The notes beneath the pieces are model-generated. The model saw only the letters and a program-made list of their open reading frames with translations. It did no database searches and was not told the origin of the DNA. A stretch of DNA of 64,000 bases from Bacillus sp. SJS (lineage in GTDB: Bacteria; Bacillota; Bacilli; Bacillales; Bacillaceae), in NCBI RefSeq assembly GCF_000732485.2, contig NZ_JAQV02000024.1, positions 62,001-126,000 on the forward strand, given 5' to 3'. Below are positions 62,619-64,000 of the stretch, piece after piece. Position 1 is the stretch's first letter, and each line of letters opens with the position of its first letter. A program made the translations under genes and the position numbers.

Positions 62619-62662
62619 AGCACAGTAGAAAGGCTTGGATGATTCCAAGCCTTTCCTGTGCT
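62619..62662 (+). terminator. Hairpin terminator after opuCD
   Basis: GAAAGGCTTGGA pairs with TCCAAGCCTTTC (12 bp, 4-base loop), extended outward by AGCACAG and CTGTGCT with one mismatch. The T-run afterwards is weak (ATCCTTT). Confidence 0.7.
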
Positions 62663-62689
62663 ATCCTTTCCCTTACCAAAAAACAAAAT

Positions 62690-63181
62690 TTAATCATCTG
62701 TTCCTAAAATATCTGTATTAGGAGGTTCATACCCCATCTCCCGGAGCATCGCTGCTATTTGCCCTTTGTGATGAAACTCGTGCGTAATGGCGTGCGCCAG
62801 CAGTTTTCCAGGAGTAATCGAAATTCGTTCAGAAGCTTCTCTCCAAGGAATCTCACTCTCAATTTGCACATTCAAGTTATGACCATGATGCTCTAATAAC
62901 TCCATTACAATTTTATCCACTTGCTCAAATCGAAGCGTGATTTCTTCTATACCATAATGATATAATTCTTCCTTAGGTGTAAGTGGTTTTTTAGTCTTCA
63001 ATAAAACAAATGATCCAAGCCATGCCACGTAGCAATCTGCTGTATGTACAAATGTGTCTCTTATACTCTGCCAACCGAAACCATTTAATTGATTAAGATG
63101 AACATGGTTTATTTCTCTGCAGTAATCCAATAAAATTTTTCTGGTTTGCCGGACCCACTCATATTCTTGGTGCAGCATCAC
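62690..63181 (-). CDS. DinB family protein
   Basis: Protein of 163 residues, a four-helix bundle with the metal-binding histidines in SIRDTFVHTADCYVAWL and AHAITHEFHHKGQIAAMLRE. Members of the DinB/YfiT superfamily are putative metal-dependent enzymes or bacillithiol/mycothiol transferases. The ending GYEPPNTDIL is typical of the DinB branch. No adjacent functional partner. Confidence 0.88.
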   Translation of the reverse strand: MMLHQEYEWVRQTRKILLDYCREINHVHLNQLNGFGWQSIRDTFVHTADCYVAWLGSFVLLKTKKPLTPKEELYHYGIEEITLRFEQVDKIVMELLEHHGHNLNVQIESEIPWREASERISITPGKLLAHAITHEFHHKGQIAAMLREMGYEPPNTDILGTDD

Positions 63182-63311
63182 AACACCCGCCTATAACAAA
63201 GATATAAAGACTACTTCAGTAAAAGGGATTAATAAACCTCTATTTACTGGAGGATTATTAATGTTGTTTAATCCTTCTCAGGTTTGAGTGGAAACCTGGT
63301 TTCACCACAAT

Positions 63312-63923
63312 CTAATATGGAACCCAATAAACCAAAAATTTCTCCGAGGGATTATTCTCATACAAACCAGGCAGCTGAATTTCTTCTTTTAACTCAAAAA
63401 TTGTCTGGTTTTCCAGAAACATAATGTACTCTTCTGAAGGATAATATAATACCAGTTCTACATCTCTACCTGACTGCTCCATGGAGAGCAATATATTTCG
63501 AATGATTTTATAAAATACCTGGATGGAAAATGGATTAAAAAAATAAAAGCGGTTATCGAGCGGATGAATGTCATACTCTTCTGCCAGGCAGCAGCAGAAT
63601 TGAATCTGCTCTTCCCCATCAGGAACCTGTTCCACGTAATAGTCTTTATTTTCAACGGCTTCATTGTAGAGCGCCTCACTCATTTCAACACCCGTCACAG
63701 CTGCATGAAAAAAGTAATGGATGTAAAAAGCAAGCCGTCCTTTCCCGCACCCAAAGTCTACGATTTGGTCACTGCTATCCAGTTTATATTGCTGAAATAA
63801 TATGTCCAGAGCAGCGTACGGCGTCGGTTCATAGGGATTGTAATGGACATTCATTTTCTGCTTTATATCTTCTAAATGAATCCCTGTCCGGATATTCATA
63901 AGCTGCTCGTACTCTTCTTCCAT
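63312..63923 (-). CDS. Class I SAM-dependent methyltransferase
   Basis: Protein of about 203 residues. The SAM-binding motif I is IVDFGCGKGRLAFYIHYFFHA, followed by VTGVEMSEALYNEA (post-I acidic residue) and YFFNPFSIQVFYKII, in which FFNPF replaces the usual NPPY-like motif IV. The substrate cannot be predicted. ATG 63923 has GAAGGGA upstream; an ATG at 63986 lacks a site. No functional neighbour. Confidence 0.85.
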   Translation of the reverse strand: MEEEYEQLMNIRTGIHLEDIKQKMNVHYNPYEPTPYAALDILFQQYKLDSSDQIVDFGCGKGRLAFYIHYFFHAAVTGVEMSEALYNEAVENKDYYVEQVPDGEEQIQFCCCLAEEYDIHPLDNRFYFFNPFSIQVFYKIIRNILLSMEQSGRDVELVLYYPSEEYIMFLENQTIFELKEEIQLPGLYENNPSEKFLVYWVPY

Positions 63924-64000
63924 GTAGTCCCTTCTTTCTGCAGCCAATTTACCTTCTCTTTTCTGCGATACAACTATACTACACAATATTTCCGCATAAC

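Overview
The window is a chromosomal stretch from a Gram-positive, endospore-forming member of the Bacillaceae. This is inferred from SigI/RsgI, TnrA, a Spo0E-like phosphatase, the ku/ligD pair, the glnQHMP and opuC operons, strong AGGAGG ribosome-binding sites, frequent TTG/GTG starts and B. subtilis-like proteins throughout. It looks closer to B. subtilis or Metabacillus-type bacilli than to the B. cereus group, but the species cannot be fixed from sequence alone. No prophage, integrase, transposase or CRISPR array was seen.

Layout. 1-3.5 kb: sigI with the start of rsgI, a TerC-type transporter behind a yybP-ykoY (Mn2+) riboswitch, and uppP. 3.6-9.7 kb: a reductase/aldehyde dehydrogenase pair, then the end-joining genes ku and ligD with an antisense HAD phosphatase between them. 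9.7-16.9 kb: a PAS-GGDEF-EAL protein, a MarR regulator, small genes, tnrA behind a perfect TnrA box, a repeat array and a chemoreceptor. 17-19.1 kb: a Spo0E-like gene and mgtE behind an M-box riboswitch, with a previously unlisted 37-codon leader ORF. 19-30 kb: mostly single genes (MOSC, Bax-inhibitor family, CAP-like secreted protein, aldA, yhfW, SNase lipoprotein, a cysteine-rich small protein). 30-35 kb: thiM-thiD-thiE behind a TPP riboswitch, a second repeat array, and rsgA.

35-47 kb: a second chemoreceptor, intracellular protease IspA, a secreted M14 peptidase, and a sugar-uptake cluster (AraC-type membrane sensor, LplB/LplC permeases, LplA-type binding lipoprotein, DUF624 protein) with a candidate cre site. 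47-52 kb: acetyltransferases, YhgE and an MBL hydrolase. 52-55.4 kb: the glutamine transporter glnQHMP. 55.5-64 kb: two orphan exported proteins, ElaA, a YdjM-family protein, tRNA-Arg(CCU), and a GbsR-family regulator divergent from opuCA-CB-CC-CD, with an inverted-repeat operator candidate between them. A DinB protein and a methyltransferase close the window.

Three metabolite- or ion-sensing RNAs (Mn2+, Mg2+, TPP) are recognisable. The most unusual signals are the mgtE leader, where a small ORF and two mutually exclusive hairpins lie between the M-box terminator and mgtE; the three competing copies of one short sequence around the terC riboswitch terminator and ribosome-binding site; the modular repeat arrays that start exactly at the stop codons of their upstream genes; and the monocistronic cysteine-rich gene.
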